Assembly: GCF_958298935.1 (NCBI RefSeq)
Contig: NC_084924.1
Coordinates: 22,355,819-22,419,818 of the forward strand
Length of the DNA: 64,000 nt
Source of the DNA: Phragmites australis
Taxonomy: Eukaryota > Streptophyta > Magnoliopsida > Poales > Poaceae
Reading direction: 5' to 3'
Shown here: positions 11,485-22,330 of the stretch, in pieces
Numbering within the stretch: position 1 is the stretch's first letter
Layout: every line of letters begins with the position of its first letter
Notes under the pieces: generated by a model
The model's input: only the letters and a program-made list of their open reading frames with translations
Database searches by the model: none
What the model was told of the DNA's origin: nothing
Translations under genes and position numbers: made by a program

Positions 11485-13773
11485 AATGACACGTGCACCC
11501 ATGGATCGCAATCGGATACGACGGCCTTTGGAAGGTGGGTCCCCCAAGCAGGCCCAAGTATAGGAAGGAGATGAGCCCTCAAATAGGGACCAATCAGGAT
11601 GCGAGGTAATTCAATGAATTTATTCTATATTTTAAAATGTTTAATAATTATAAGTTGAATGTGTTTAATTATAATGATTTGTAGATGGACTGATCATGAA
11701 TCTACAAGGATCGAGTGCCAGAGTTCTTTGTTGGTGTTGAAGATTTTCTGAGGGTTACCGCAGTGTACAAGAAGCAAAAAAGGAAGCGCGTCAATCACTA
11801 TACATATTGTCCGTGTGTTGACTGCAAAAACGAGAAGCAGTTTTCAAATATAGATCAGATCTGTGCACACTTGATTCGCAGGGGTTCCAAGACTGGCTAT
11901 TCCCGTTGGACTGAGCACGGTGAATTTAAAGATGTTGGGTGTAAAGGGCAACCAACAGTTGAAGAAGACATAAGCAATGATATGACAGCTAATGAAGACT
12001 TTGATATGTCGGCATTTGAAGATACTTTTGCCGAGAACAAAGGAGGAGAGACTTTTGTTGGCAACAATTAAGATAGCTTAGAGCAAATGTTGCGCAATAG
12101 GGAGGGTGACTTCACCAGTGAAAGGCAACATCAAAAGTTCTACCGCATGTTAGAGGACTCTAAAATACCAGTTTACCCAAACTATAAAGATAAGCACAAC
12201 AAGTTGCATGTGGTGCTGACACTGATGCAAATGAAGGCTAGCAATGGTTGGGCCGATAAGGGCTTCAATGAATTGTTAGAATTTTAAGGGAATTGCTTCC
12301 AAGGGGGAATGTGTTTCCCGAAAATAGGTATCATGCCAAGTAGGTTGTCTGCCCGTTGGGATTGAAAGTAGAGAAAATACATGCATGTGAAAATGACTGC
12401 ATGTTGTTTTATGGCAAGGATGCAGACTTAGAAGCATGTCGCATTTGCAATGCACCACGGTTTAAGCGCAATGTTGATAATATCGAGAGCGATGGCGTGG
12501 GGGTGAAGAGTATGAAGAAAAGACCCCATATTAAGGTGGTTTGGTATTTCCCTATAATCCCACGTTTGAAGCGATTGTTTGCTAACAGAGCAAATGCTGA
12601 GTTGATGTGATGGCACACTGAACAGCGCAAGAAAGATTGAATGCTTAGATACCCTGCTTATGGCATACAATGGAGGAGATTCGATTCAAAATACAAGGAA
12701 TTCAGAGATGAAGTGAGCAATATAAGGTTCGGGTTGAGTACATATAGGATGAATCCTTTCGACAACACGAGAAGTACTCATAGCACTTGGCCCGTGACTC
12801 TATATATCTACAATCTTCCACCTTGGGTGTGCATGAAGCGGAAGTAGCTTATGATGCCTTTGCTGATTAGTGGGCCGAATCAACTAGGCAACAATATTGA
12901 TGTGTTCCTCAAACCATTGGTTGAAGATGTTTTTGTATTGTGGAAAGATGGAGTACGTGTATGGTATGAACAGATGTGAAAATTTCACCCTATGCACAAT
13001 ACCGTTTGTAATGATCTCAGATTGGCTCGCTCTTGGTAACCTATCAGGGCAAACTGTAAAAAGGTACAATGGATGTGTTCAGTGCTTGAAGGAAATTGGG
13101 GGGGGGTGATGGCTGATGAATAGTCAAAAAATGATCTTCATGGGTCACCGTAGGTTCCTTCATCCAGATCACCCACACCATAAGAATAGAAGAGCTTTTG
13201 ACAGGATAGTGGAGTATCGTCAAGCGTCAAAGATTCGCACTAGAGAATAGATATTTAAGATGGTAAAGACACTTAGAGTTGTACTTAGAAAGGGGCTAGG
13301 AAGTACAAAAATCTCAGCTAGGCAACATGCTCCTATGTGGAAAAAGATATCAATATTTTGGTTGCTGCCTTATTAGAAGTATCTTATGGTCTGACATACA
13401 ATCGACGTCATGCATATGGAGAAGAATGTGTTTGATAGATTGACTGGTACCTTATTAGACATATCTGTGAAAACAAAAGATATACTAAATGCACAGCTAG
13501 ACCTAGAAGAAATGAACCTAAAGAAGGATCTACATTACATATAATTATACAACAGCAAAAAGAAACTTCCCACAGCTTTCTACACTATGAACAAGGAAGA
13601 GAAAATCCGCCTGTGTGGTTGCTGCGTCATGTCAAAGTTTCGACTGGTTACTCCTCCAACATCAGGTGCTTAGTAACATGAAAAATAAGAAGTTAGTTGG
13701 CATAAAGTCTCATGATTGTCACATGATGATGACACAGATGCTTCCAGTTGCAATTAGATGTATTCTACCAGAT
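11485..13773 (+). pseudogene. TNP2-like CACTA transposase pseudogene
   Basis: TNP2 transposases cut and move CACTA elements. A short first exon (11485-11605, donor GTAATT, acceptor TTGTAG) may precede the main exon at 11685. Codons 11715-12070 give a transposase-associated domain (VPEFFVGVEDFLR; CPCVDCKN; IDQICAHLIRRG). From 12087 comes the core: FYRMLEDSKIPVYP, then PLGLKVEKIHACENDC, FGLSTYRMNPF, YNLPPWVCMK, DVMHMEKNVFDRL and VGIKSHDCHMMM near 13715. TGA codons at 11691 and 11697 stand where Arg and Trp are expected. There is a TAA at 12069, a frameshift at about 12285-12300 and several later stops. In FGLSTYRMNPF the expected Asp of the catalytic motif is Tyr. It is non-functional and cut at 13773. 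Confidence 0.85.
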
Positions 13774-14500
13774 GTGTTCGATCTTCAATGCAATTCACAA
13801 AGGTCATTAATCTGAACTGATGAGCCCATGGCTCCTTCGGATATGATAAATACTGCCAATAATAAAGTTGTGTTTGATCTTCAATGCAACTTTATGAGAC
13901 CCAATCATAAAGTTGTGTTCGATCTTCAATGCAATTCACAAAGGTCATTAATCTGAACTGATGAGCCCATGGCTCCTTCGAATATGATAAATACTGCCAA
14001 TAATTCTCAAACCATACAAGGTGCAATTACAAGAGCACGTACATAATAATTAAACCACTAGGTGAACTCGTTTCTTACTATTCATGATTCCTTGGATGGA
14101 TTACTACTAAATTCTTGTGATGTTTTATTTCTTAGGAACGTGGGAGAAGCACCACAACCTTACCCGAACGTTACCCCTCGAAGGCCAAGTCTACTAGGAC
14201 TTGAGGCTAAGCTCTAGTCATGGTCATGGTCGAAGTCATAGTCATGGTCGAGTCGCAGGACAACACATCAGTAAAACAGGCATAACTCTCTCATATGAAG
14301 TCTGCTTTAGGCAATCTTGGACATTCTGGAAAGCTTATGTCAGTAAAACGGGCATAACTCTCTCATACGAAGTCCATTTTAGGCAATCTCAGTTACCCCC
14401 TTTGTTTCATTGTTTTTCATTACCTAGAGTCCAGAAAATTGCCCCACAAAAATATTTAGATCTTAGTTTTTCCGCTGTCCAAATCACTTTGTGCCTTCGC
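13774..14500 (+). mobile_element. Gypsy fragment: pol tail and LTR start, related to G5
   Basis: The piece matches 38240-38600. It holds DEPMAPS(D/N)M-like codons, the GAITRART tail normal at the end of this gypsy pol, then AGGAACGTGGGAGAAGCACC, the LTR start. It enters the CACTA transposase at 13774 without a recognisable LTR at that edge, so it is a fragment. Two internal duplications are present: a 90-bp unit at 13774 and 13915 (offset 141), and a 72-bp unit at 14268 and 14340. The right limit is unclear because similarity to 38600 fades after about 14390. Confidence 0.6.
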
Positions 14501-15070
14501 CTAGACCCCAGAGGCGGGATGTCGGTGCTCAGCCTGGTCAGTCCTACCCTGGACACCACCAAACCGTAGGGACTCTTGGTTGCATTTCCGCCCGCACGCA
14601 TCTCTGGTCTATTTGTTTGAGAGGTCGCAGGGCGAAAAACGTTCACTGGTCATGGCTTGTACCGTGCCAGGTGGATCCGTCTCCCGAGCAAAGAAGTTTG
14701 TCTCTGTGTCTCTTTGACTCAGTAGCCGCGCGCTCGCAAGGGCTCGGGGGCTGGACGCTCGGGTGGTCCCGCTACTCGAACATGAGTGGCCGGGGCAACC
14801 TAACTTCTCGGGGGAAGACTGTTGGGCTCGGCCCAGCCAGTGCCTTTCGGGATGTCAAGGAAAAACAAACAGCACAAAGAACAAGTACAGAGGGGAGTTC
14901 GATCCCAAGAGTGTCTTCTATTATATTAAAAGGAACCGTTCAGAAGGGAATCACTCCCATATTTACAACATTCAAAAAACAAAAACCCTAACTATTTACA
15001 AGCTAAGGAGGGCACGCTTCGCTGCTGCTGTCACTGCTCGGGCCCGGCTCCTGTGTGAGGACCCGTCCAA
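14501..15070. other. GC-rich unassigned stretch
   Basis: GC-rich to about 14850, with phrases such as GGGCTCGGGGGCTGGACGCTCGG that recall Tat-lineage LTRs, then AT-rich. Overlapping plus-strand frames of 166 and 107 codons (14491-14991, 14763-15086) have no recognisable domain. I could not place it in a family. Confidence 0.25.
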
Positions 15071-18000
15071 ACAGTATTCAAATTAATCATCAGGCGGATC
15101 ATTATTCATAATCCAACCTCGACGATTAACCCAAATACCATTCCGGCAGTCCCAGCACGTGTTTTGTGCCTAAGGATCGGAAGACATGCCTCCAACATAG
15201 TGCATCACAACATAGCTTAATAAAGAGCAAGTAATAGACATTTATATTGCAAATATTAAGCATGCAGGAGGAGACTAAAACCTACTCAACTCCTAACCAT
15301 CAAAATAACTAAGCAGCGGAAGACTAAAAGCTATACAACAAAAGAATATGGAGCCACATACCCTTAGGCTCCATACCAAAACACTGAGTTTCGAAGTAGA
15401 GTGTGCTACTCCTGCCCACCACCCTGATCAGCAGGCACAAAGTAGCCAAACACCACCTCTTCCTCAACAACAGGAGTACCTGAAAGCGCAGGCATGAGTA
15501 CGAAGGTACTCGCAAGACTTAAACCATATAGAGCACATATACATAGCTCGACTCCAAGAATTATGCATTGATCATTAGCAAGAATGAACCACAGGTTAAG
15601 TAAAACATATGCACTAAGCATCCTAGACATATGTGCGAGCGACTGAAACTTTACCAAGCATATGAAAACTACCCTGCACCTAACAACTGAAACATGTAAC
15701 TGTAACAACATGTATATCAATAAGTAACAAGTGCCCACAATCACCATCTCTCACATACCAAACCACAAACCATACTCGAAACTCTACGACCGGGTGCAAA
15801 TGAAACAATAGCATGCTCATGACCGAGAGCGCGGCAGTTCGAACTATTTATACACCCTGCAGGAGGATACTCCTGGACCCACACAATACGAGGACCATAC
15901 GGCTTGTGCCACCCGCTAAAGTGCACACAAGGGGGTACCCATGACAACCTTTCCCAACTAGCCCCAACCGTGTGCGACATGTAACGCTCGGTGTGGTGGT
16001 ACCAGAACTACTCCCGAAGCAAACTAGTACCGCTTACAAGCTGGCCCGCTCACACCGTCATTGTTCAGGCCCCAAAAAGTCACAGCTGCGAAGGTATTCA
16101 GCTCGCCTTACCATTAGATTGGCATGTGGTGAGTAAGGTAAGTGCTAAAACCAACTACCCTGACGATCGGCCTTAAACGATGCAAGCGGTCTACTGTGTC
16201 CGGTCTTCCTCTACCGGCCTACCCAGGGGAACTCCACATCCGGGCAGGACAAAACACCATCCTAGCACCACCCACATCTCGTCTCATACTCACCACTCAT
16301 ACAATCATCCCAACCTCAACAAGTGTGCGTAACCATAAGAAGGTCCTATGCTCGCGAACAACGGAACGCGCCGTCATTCGACTTCTACCGAATGACCTAA
16401 GCATGGCTAAGCATATAAGTCGAACTCGTGTCTATACATTAACAACACCTCAAGGCTACAAGGAATGTAAATACACAAGTATTCAAGGTAGAAGAATGCA
16501 ATCGACATAGGTTCTACCCATTGGTACCCGACACTGACTCACTAAACATGCATACATACATAAGTATAATTTATTAATTTTAGACTTATCCAATTACACA
16601 AGAGGGATCAATATGCTTAGTTGTTTGCCTTGCTGTTCAGGTGGATCTCCTTCGCTCTCCTGGAAAATCGGCTCGACGTTCTCTAAAAAGAATAACGCGT
16701 GCAATGTCATGAGTATGGATGAAATGCAACAATGCATGCCATATGATGCGTAAAACATGTTAAAAGTGCAAACATGCAAATTAGAACAAAATTAGGACTC
16801 AAACCCATTTGAAAAGTTACTGAAAGTGCGGAACCTCCGGAGAAATCTCCGGAACCTCCGGACATATGCGGACTATCCACAAATTCTGCGGAACATTCGG
16901 ACATTTGCGCAACTCAGGCGAACTCCGGACTATTCGGAGAATTCTCCGAATACTCCGGACATGTGCGGACCCTCCGAACTTTGTTCGGACACTCCGGACA
17001 TTGACAGGAAATGTGTTTTCGTCGATTCGTTGATCGATTCAATTTGAATACTAGACACACTTTACCTAAACATGGTCATATACTATATAAGGGGTTTAGA
17101 TCCAATTAATTACACATTGTTAAAGATTGAAACTATTTCAATGACTCATTAAACCTTAGTGCGTATTTCATTAACCAACGGAATTCAAATACTCATCTCA
17201 TGGCTCGTAGTATTTTTAATGTGTAGAGCATGTTAATACAAAGCTAACAAAAGCGGTTTCATAATTTTAGGATATGGCAACAACTAACCATGACCTAAAC
17301 AAGCCAAAACAAATTTAATTATCTCACTAATTCTAAAAAGTATTTTCTGGAGTTGTAACATTTTGAACACATAGTTTATACTCATACGAAGCTAACGCAA
17401 CTGGTCTCACGTCATTTGGATTTCGGATGAATTAATTATGAATTTTACAAGACTCAAAGCGCCTGATGAATAGTAAGTCCGGACCCTCCGCACTTTTCTG
17501 CGGAACCTCCGCACTTTTGCGGATTATCCGCACTTTTCTGCGGAGGTTCCGAACTGCAGAACCTCCGGACAGTTTTCCAGAGGTTTCAGACTTTCCAGAA
17601 CTGCTCCTATTTGAGGGGAAACTTTGCCAAATCGATTTGCGATCTTTTTTACTCCAAAGGGGATATGTTTGGAAGAGTTTAGAGAGTCTAGAACTCAATT
17701 AACCACCTATCAATTCAATTCCTAAATCAATTTCATCAAAATCCCCATTTTTGGTTCGAAACATCAAAAACTCATGAACTTTGCTAAAACTCAAAATCGA
17801 CCAACCAAATCATGAATTCTTGTCATGGGAAGCCTAAGAGAGTTACCCACGGAGCTTGTGAAGGTTGGTGACCACTGGGAAATAGAGGAAACGCTCGGGA
17901 AACGATGAATTCCGGTGTTCTTCACGTTTCGACCTAGAGCACCAAAAGACACCAAAATCGGTTCGAATCCTCGGGAAAACGAAAATAAATTGGATGGATG

Positions 18001-18388
18001 AGTAGCTTGTGATCACAATGATACCACATACTCACCTCAAATCCCTCTCTTGAGCTCGGATTTTGGAAGAAAAGAGAAGAGGGAGTGAGAGGGAGAGTGA
18101 GAGGGGAGGGGAGCACGGGTGGGGGACGTGAGGGAGAGTGAGGAGGAGAGGGAGTGGGCAGGTGGGGGCAGCCCAAGAAAGAGGGAGAGTGGTTGGAGAG
18201 TGGGTGAGGTGTGGGGCCCACGTGTTAGAGAAATGAGTCCATTTTCTCTCCCGGATTTCTTTCTCTCATCCAACTGATTTCAAACGAATTGCATTAATAT
18301 TCTGAATTATAATTACGCAAAATTAAACATAATGCTTAAAAAGCGTGATTATGCTTAATTACGTGATTAAGAATTTGGGGACGTGACA
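15071..18388 (-). mobile_element. Gypsy-type LTR, family C copy 2
   Basis: The minus strand begins TGTCACGTCC at 18388, followed by the AT-rich block, a GC-rich pyrimidine block (18060-18240) and, near 15500, the dyad CTTGCGAGTACCTTCGTACT. A minus-strand frame ending at 15406 closes with the acidic peptide TPVVEEEVVFGYFVPADQ; similar acidic tails occur at the same place in other LTRs here. The left (3') end is near 15071 but lacks a clean CA terminus. The copy lies inside CACTA element 1. The 113-codon and 95-codon minus-strand frames are LTR sequence, not host genes. Confidence 0.6.
16826..17600. repeat. Two clusters of TCCGGA-type dyads in LTR C copy 2
   Basis: At 16826-17000 and again at 17478-17600, motifs of the form GCGGAACCTCCGGA and TCCGGACATGTGCGGA recur every 10-25 bp; CGGAGAATTCTCCG at 16936-16949 is a perfect palindrome. 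They lie where copy 1 has TCGGAACTTCCGA and copy 3 has GCGGTCAGACCGC. Confidence 0.7.
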
Positions 18389-19414
18389 TCTCGCACAAAA
18401 CATTTCGCCACCTCGGTGGCGACGTCGTGGTGGTCTGAATCACCCCCCCCCCCCCGGCCGAATCTCAAAGGGAGTCCCTCAGGATCCCCGCTTGCGGTGT
18501 TCATCCACCGACACCGGTCATTTGCGAAAGAACAGATTATCCAACATGACTTTCCTTGTAGGAAATAGGGCCTGAGCAATAATTTATGTGGTTTTTATGT
18601 AATGGAATTCATGCACGGATTCAATAGAGACGTATCATACCAGGTGGTCGATGCTGAGGTATGTGACATACATATTGATGACTAATTTTTAGGTCCAACA
18701 CATGTTCATAAGGATTAATTTCATCAATTCTTGAAATTGCAGCTCCTCGTGCTATCATATAGATTGACTCATGGCTATTGAAATCAACACACTTTAAGAA
18801 CAACTTGTCGGATTCATCAATGACCAAGTCATCAGTCCAACCGACGAGTTCCATGAATTTGGCTCATCTCTCTCATTACCTTCATCCAACAAGAAAAAGC
18901 AGAGTTCAGAACCTTCAATCAGTAAGAAACCTTATACTCTTTTTCATTGTTGTAATGAAACCTCACTTGTATGCAGTGTATATATACTGTGATGAGACTT
19001 GATGTTTTAGAAATAAAATTTATATGTGCTTGTGTATATATGCTATGATAAAACTTGACGTCTCGTAAATTAAATTTATATGTGCGTGTCTATAAATATA
19101 CCATATATTATTACCGGCAACGGCCAAAGTTTGAAAATGTCACAGTATTGGCGGTAACAGCCATCTTTTGAAAAGGGTGGGAAATAGTATCAGTACGCCG
19201 GTTGTAAAAACAAACAGGCAATGATAGTAAACATATCAGTGCTAGTTTGTTTTTACCAACTGATACTGATAATGATTTTCAGTGCCGGTTCTATACCCTA
19301 CACTGATATTCTATGACTATTAGTGCCGTGTAATCAATATCGGTTCAAAACTCACCACTGATGATGATTTTAAACCGATACTGATGAAGATATCTACAAT
19401 ACCGTTGCTAGCGC
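18389..19414. repeat. 3' part of CACTA element 1
   Basis: After the LTR ends at 18388 there is a 13-base C run in a GC-rich patch (about 18446-18458), then AT-rich sequence, then subterminal repeats at 19190-19390 with cores CAGTGCCGGTTC and CCGATACTGATG like those at 10615-10760. Open frames of 60-77 codons on both strands are not recognisable. No clear CACTA end (ending TAGTG) is visible. Confidence 0.4.
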
Positions 19415-20000
19415 GTGCTAATTAGCAGGTCCGGACAGTGTCCCATTGATTGCACGTACTTCGAGCTTTTCAAGTTAATATTTCCTGAAACATGTGTGAT
19501 TGATATGCGATTCATTTGAACTGCTATGTTCATTATAAGTTTATCTACAAAACATGACTCATATTGATAATATTTGGGTACTAAAAAGTTTTGATCCATA
19601 TGGATCCCAGATCTCATACTCATACATGTAGCAAACTTTGTCAAGGTTACAATGCAAACATCATTTTTCACCACACCAATGTTTTGGTATTGCCCGCGAA
19701 TAGTAAAGCCATAATACAAGCACACTTTTCTTTGGCAGTGCGAATTTTTGACACAGCTGTCACAGGCACCAACCAAACAGCCCCATAATACATGAACGCA
19801 CATTGTTAATTTCACTGACATCGATCCACTCAACGCCGGCCGGAGGTAAAGTAATGATCTCGCCTACACATAGCCAGCTTCCATCGATCGGCATAACATA
19901 ACAAGGCATGCGATGGAAGGATGCATACAACATAGTGTTGTATTTTCTTGGAAATTTTAATGGGCTCATTTTGCTTTTGTCCGGCGGGCCCTCTTCTTCT
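19415..20000. other. Low-copy-looking stretch with one minus-strand ORF fragment
   Basis: Mostly AT-rich. On the minus strand, 19969-19760 gives a 69-codon frame including MPIDGSWLCVGEIITLPPAG and VEWIDVSEINNV, which reads like real protein rather than filler, but I do not recognise it. A GT following AACAAT at about 19806 could be a donor. It could be an exon of a captured or decayed gene. Confidence 0.25.
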
Positions 20001-20002
20001 AT

Positions 20003-20550
20003 TTGGGCCGAGCTCCTTGTCTGGCCGGTTATCGGGGGATGCCTAGGTCTTCTAGTGCATTCGGCATTCCTGGAGGAGCTGGGGCGCGTGATGGAAGGGG
20101 CTGGCGGCGGCTGGGTATGGGCGGCGGACGGCGCAACTACCTCCGCTTCCTTCGGGAACGGGGGCTGGAGGGCGTCGTGGCCGCTGCTGCTATTTGGGGC
20201 ACCGACCTCCTCTGCTCAGAATGAGTTTTCCCCTCCATACTCTTGTTCTTCCTCACTGATTTTCTTCTGTGGTCCTGGGAATCATCTCCTAGGCTATCCG
20301 TGTGGAGCTTGGGCTGTGAGTTGATGATTGTGATACAGGAAGGAATTGGTGAGGGAGTTCTTTGTTTGGAGCTTTTTGGCGCTGCGATTGTCAAGGCTCG
20401 CCCGCACGCGCCATCCGCGGTGCGGTGAGGATTTTGTACCTCCGTCTTCCACGTCGGCGTCAACGTCGGCGAATTGGATTTCTGGGGTAGCGGCTTCCTC
20501 GCCGTTCTTATCCTCTGTGACTGATTCGCTTGCATCACTCTCTCTGTGAG
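20003..20550 (+). promoter_or_regulatory. GC-rich promoter-like block with possible 5' exon
   Basis: Plus-strand GGGCC-type motifs cluster at 19965-20015 (ATGGGCTC, CGGGCCC, TTGGGCCG), a usual feature of plant housekeeping promoters. A GC-rich stretch with open frames on both strands follows. It ends at a good donor, CTCTCT then GTGAGT, at about 20545-20550, after which the sequence becomes AT-rich like an intron. This resembles a promoter and first exon. The product is not recognisable, so it may be a leftover of a gene or a captured gene end. Confidence 0.3.
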
Positions 20551-21306
20551 TTTTCCTCTCTGATCTGAACTGTCGAATGCTCTTATACCATGCTCTGTGA
20601 TGATCCAATTTAATGAGATTAAATTAGGATGTTGAGTACAATAGATGTATTCTTGATGCTCTGTTTAATTATAGACAGTGACCTGATTTTGAGCTTGTTC
20701 GGCAAGATCACTATCTGTCTTTGGATCTAGAATTATCTTCATTTGCTGTCACTGTCTTGAGAGCTATACTTGGGCAGGAACATTAAACTGTGATCTGTTC
20801 TGTGATATGAGCTTTGATGACCTTGCTTTAGACCACAGCATACCATGGGAATATCTCTGTCTCTTGGATGTTCCATACGCCTATGGGTTGTGCAGTTGAG
20901 AGACCTTTTGGTTTATTTGCTGTTTAGTCATCAGTTTATTCTGGCACTGTTCTTTTGCCCAAGTGTATGCCATTTTCAGAGCTCAGTAGATCAAGAATAC
21001 TATCTAGGTGTGATCTCATGTTCTAATTTAATTGATGAAATGTTGATTAGATCAGTTATGGTACAAATCTTTGAAGATTTGAGGCCACCTGATAATAGTG
21101 ATCTGAGAGCCACTTCAATAAAGCATTTAGTTCAGTTCAGATTCAGATACATATTCATTATGTTCTGTTATTTCCTTATGACAGTCATTGTTACTATATT
21201 CATGTATTTATTATGTGATTCCTTCTGCTCATATTATATGTCTTCTGGAATATGTATATATATGCTCCTTATATCGCAAATATTACAACACATAGAACTC
21301 CAGTTG
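20551..21306 (+). other. Intron-like stretch and unrecognised ORF 5' half
   Basis: AT-rich with T-rich tracts. A plus-strand frame opens at 20845 and runs on into the antisense of the next gene; only its first part (20845-21306) can be its own. An acceptor-like CATTTTCAG ends at about 20979, and codons for QEYYLGVISCSNLIDEM and QIFEDLRPPDNSDLRATS follow. I cannot name it; it may be an exon belonging to the GC-rich block upstream or chance. Confidence 0.2.
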
Positions 21307-22221
21307 TTACGGGAGGCAGTAGATGATGGAGGCCCTGGTGGAGTCAAACCTCCAGATGAAATGGTAGTCGCCGGAGCTGCCGGTCAGGCGCTCGACGGCG
21401 CACGGCACGGTAAGGGAAGTGATTGCCTCGTCGAGTTCCCACGAGATCCTCGCAGTGCACGGGAAGGCGCCTCCAGCGTTTGGCAGTCGCGAAGCGGGGC
21501 TGAACGTCTGCACGTTCAGCACCACCTCGCCGTTGATCCGCCTCGACGCGCCGGCACCCGGCAGGGAGTCCAGCCACGGGCACACCGGCTGCCCCACCAT
21601 CGCCTTGTACGCGTCGTTTGCCAGGTGGACGCGGTTGTATCGGCCCGACACCACAGCAGGGAGAGCATCGGCGAGCTCCAGCTCGGCCTCCACTTCCCTC
21701 ACTGTCTTCTTGGACAGGGCAACCGCCGCCACTGAGTTGGCGCCCGCGACGTTGCTGGAGTCGATGCAGATGGTGGTGCGCAGTGGGCGCGCCGGACGGG
21801 GCGCGATGACCTTGGGCACCTGCAGCTCCGAGAGCAGGTCGCGCTTCAGCGGGAACAACCGCCTTGTGTTTGACGACGGCACCCACGGCGAAGCGCGAGA
21901 CCTCGCAAGCGACAGTCTTAGGAGATCTTCATCACTTCGTGGAAGAAGAAGACCTTCGGGCAGGCACCGTCCCCTCGTCAACGTGGCCGCCGCACCGGTG
22001 CCGGCTGCCCGCCAGACAGGAGCTGGAGGGTAAGACAGCGCGGTCCTCTGCCATTTCGGCGCCGGTGGGGGCACGGGATCCTGCCAGCCGCGCTTGCGCG
22101 CCCGGCACAGCACGCTGTTCGCCGTGGCGCCGAGCGGCGCCAGCATTGGCTTGGGTGCTATGGGCCGGAACCGCGCCATGATCTCGCTGGTCGTTGCGGC
22201 CTTCTCCATGCGTTGCGCCAT
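21307..22221 (-). CDS. DUF7950-like plant protein of unknown function (304 aa)
   Basis: This is the only convincing host gene. The minus-strand frame is open for 304 codons without introns and ends TAA at 21307. Residues 14-25 hold the motif IMARFRPIAPKP. From about residue 149 to 297 a conserved C-terminal domain begins TTICIDSSNVAG and includes VEAELELADALPAV, RVHLANDAYKAMVGQ, PVCPWLDSLPG, RRINGEVVLNV and YHFIWRFD. This order matches what I remember of the plant-specific family DUF7950, whose biochemical role is unknown. A basic stretch (CRARKRG, 39-45) could aid nuclear entry. GC content and codon use are high, as in many grass single-exon genes, and unlike the transposon remains around it. 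The start at 22221 is the first ATG in frame, but coding-like sequence continues upstream (see next entry), so the true start may differ. Confidence 0.8.
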   Translation of the reverse strand: MAQRMEKAATTSEIMARFRPIAPKPMLAPLGATANSVLCRARKRGWQDPVPPPAPKWQRTALSYPPAPVWRAAGTGAAATLTRGRCLPEGLLLPRSDEDLLRLSLARSRASPWVPSSNTRRLFPLKRDLLSELQVPKVIAPRPARPLRTTICIDSSNVAGANSVAAVALSKKTVREVEAELELADALPAVVSGRYNRVHLANDAYKAMVGQPVCPWLDSLPGAGASRRINGEVVLNVQTFSPASRLPNAGGAFPCTARISWELDEAITSLTVPCAVERLTGSSGDYHFIWRFDSTRASIIYCLP

Positions 22222-22330
22222 GAACGCCCGTGCCGCAATCGCGTGCGAGCTCCAGATGCGCCTCTTGGTCGGTGCAGGTGCGGACCGTTTGGGCGTGGGC
22301 GCCGGGGGGTTAAAAAGAGGCGTCGGCCAT
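22222..22330 (-). other. Probable missing N-terminus separated by a one-base frameshift
   Basis: Upstream of the 304-codon frame, the same frame stays open for 33 codons back to a TAA and reads like family sequence: NPPAPTPKRSAPAP, then TKRRIWSSHAIAARAF, running straight into the Met at 22221. An ATG at 22330 starts MADASF in another frame and meets a stop at an A5 (minus-strand T5) run, 22312-22316. Loss of one base in that run would join both frames, adding about 36 residues. Either a sequencing error or a real indel could explain it. Confidence 0.45.

Larger units (their letters stand above)
10573..19414 (+). mobile_element. CACTA (En/Spm) element 1 with nested insertions
   Basis: The left end is a CACTACCACAG at 10573 or CACTACTAG at 10608. 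Subterminal repeats follow at 10615-10760 with the core (A/G)CCGGTACTGA and CAGTGCCGGTTC. The same core recurs at 19190-19390, which should be the right end. A TNP2-type transposase pseudogene lies between them on the plus strand. The transposase is broken at 13773 by a gypsy fragment, and a C-type LTR ends at 18388. The exact right terminus and the 3-bp target duplication could not be identified, so the boundaries are approximate. Confidence 0.6.

Noticed and set aside
21344..22033. Frames of 180, 204 and 105 codons overlapping the DUF7950-like gene
   Set aside because: GC-rich coding DNA opens several frames; only the 304-codon minus-strand frame has conserved family motifs.
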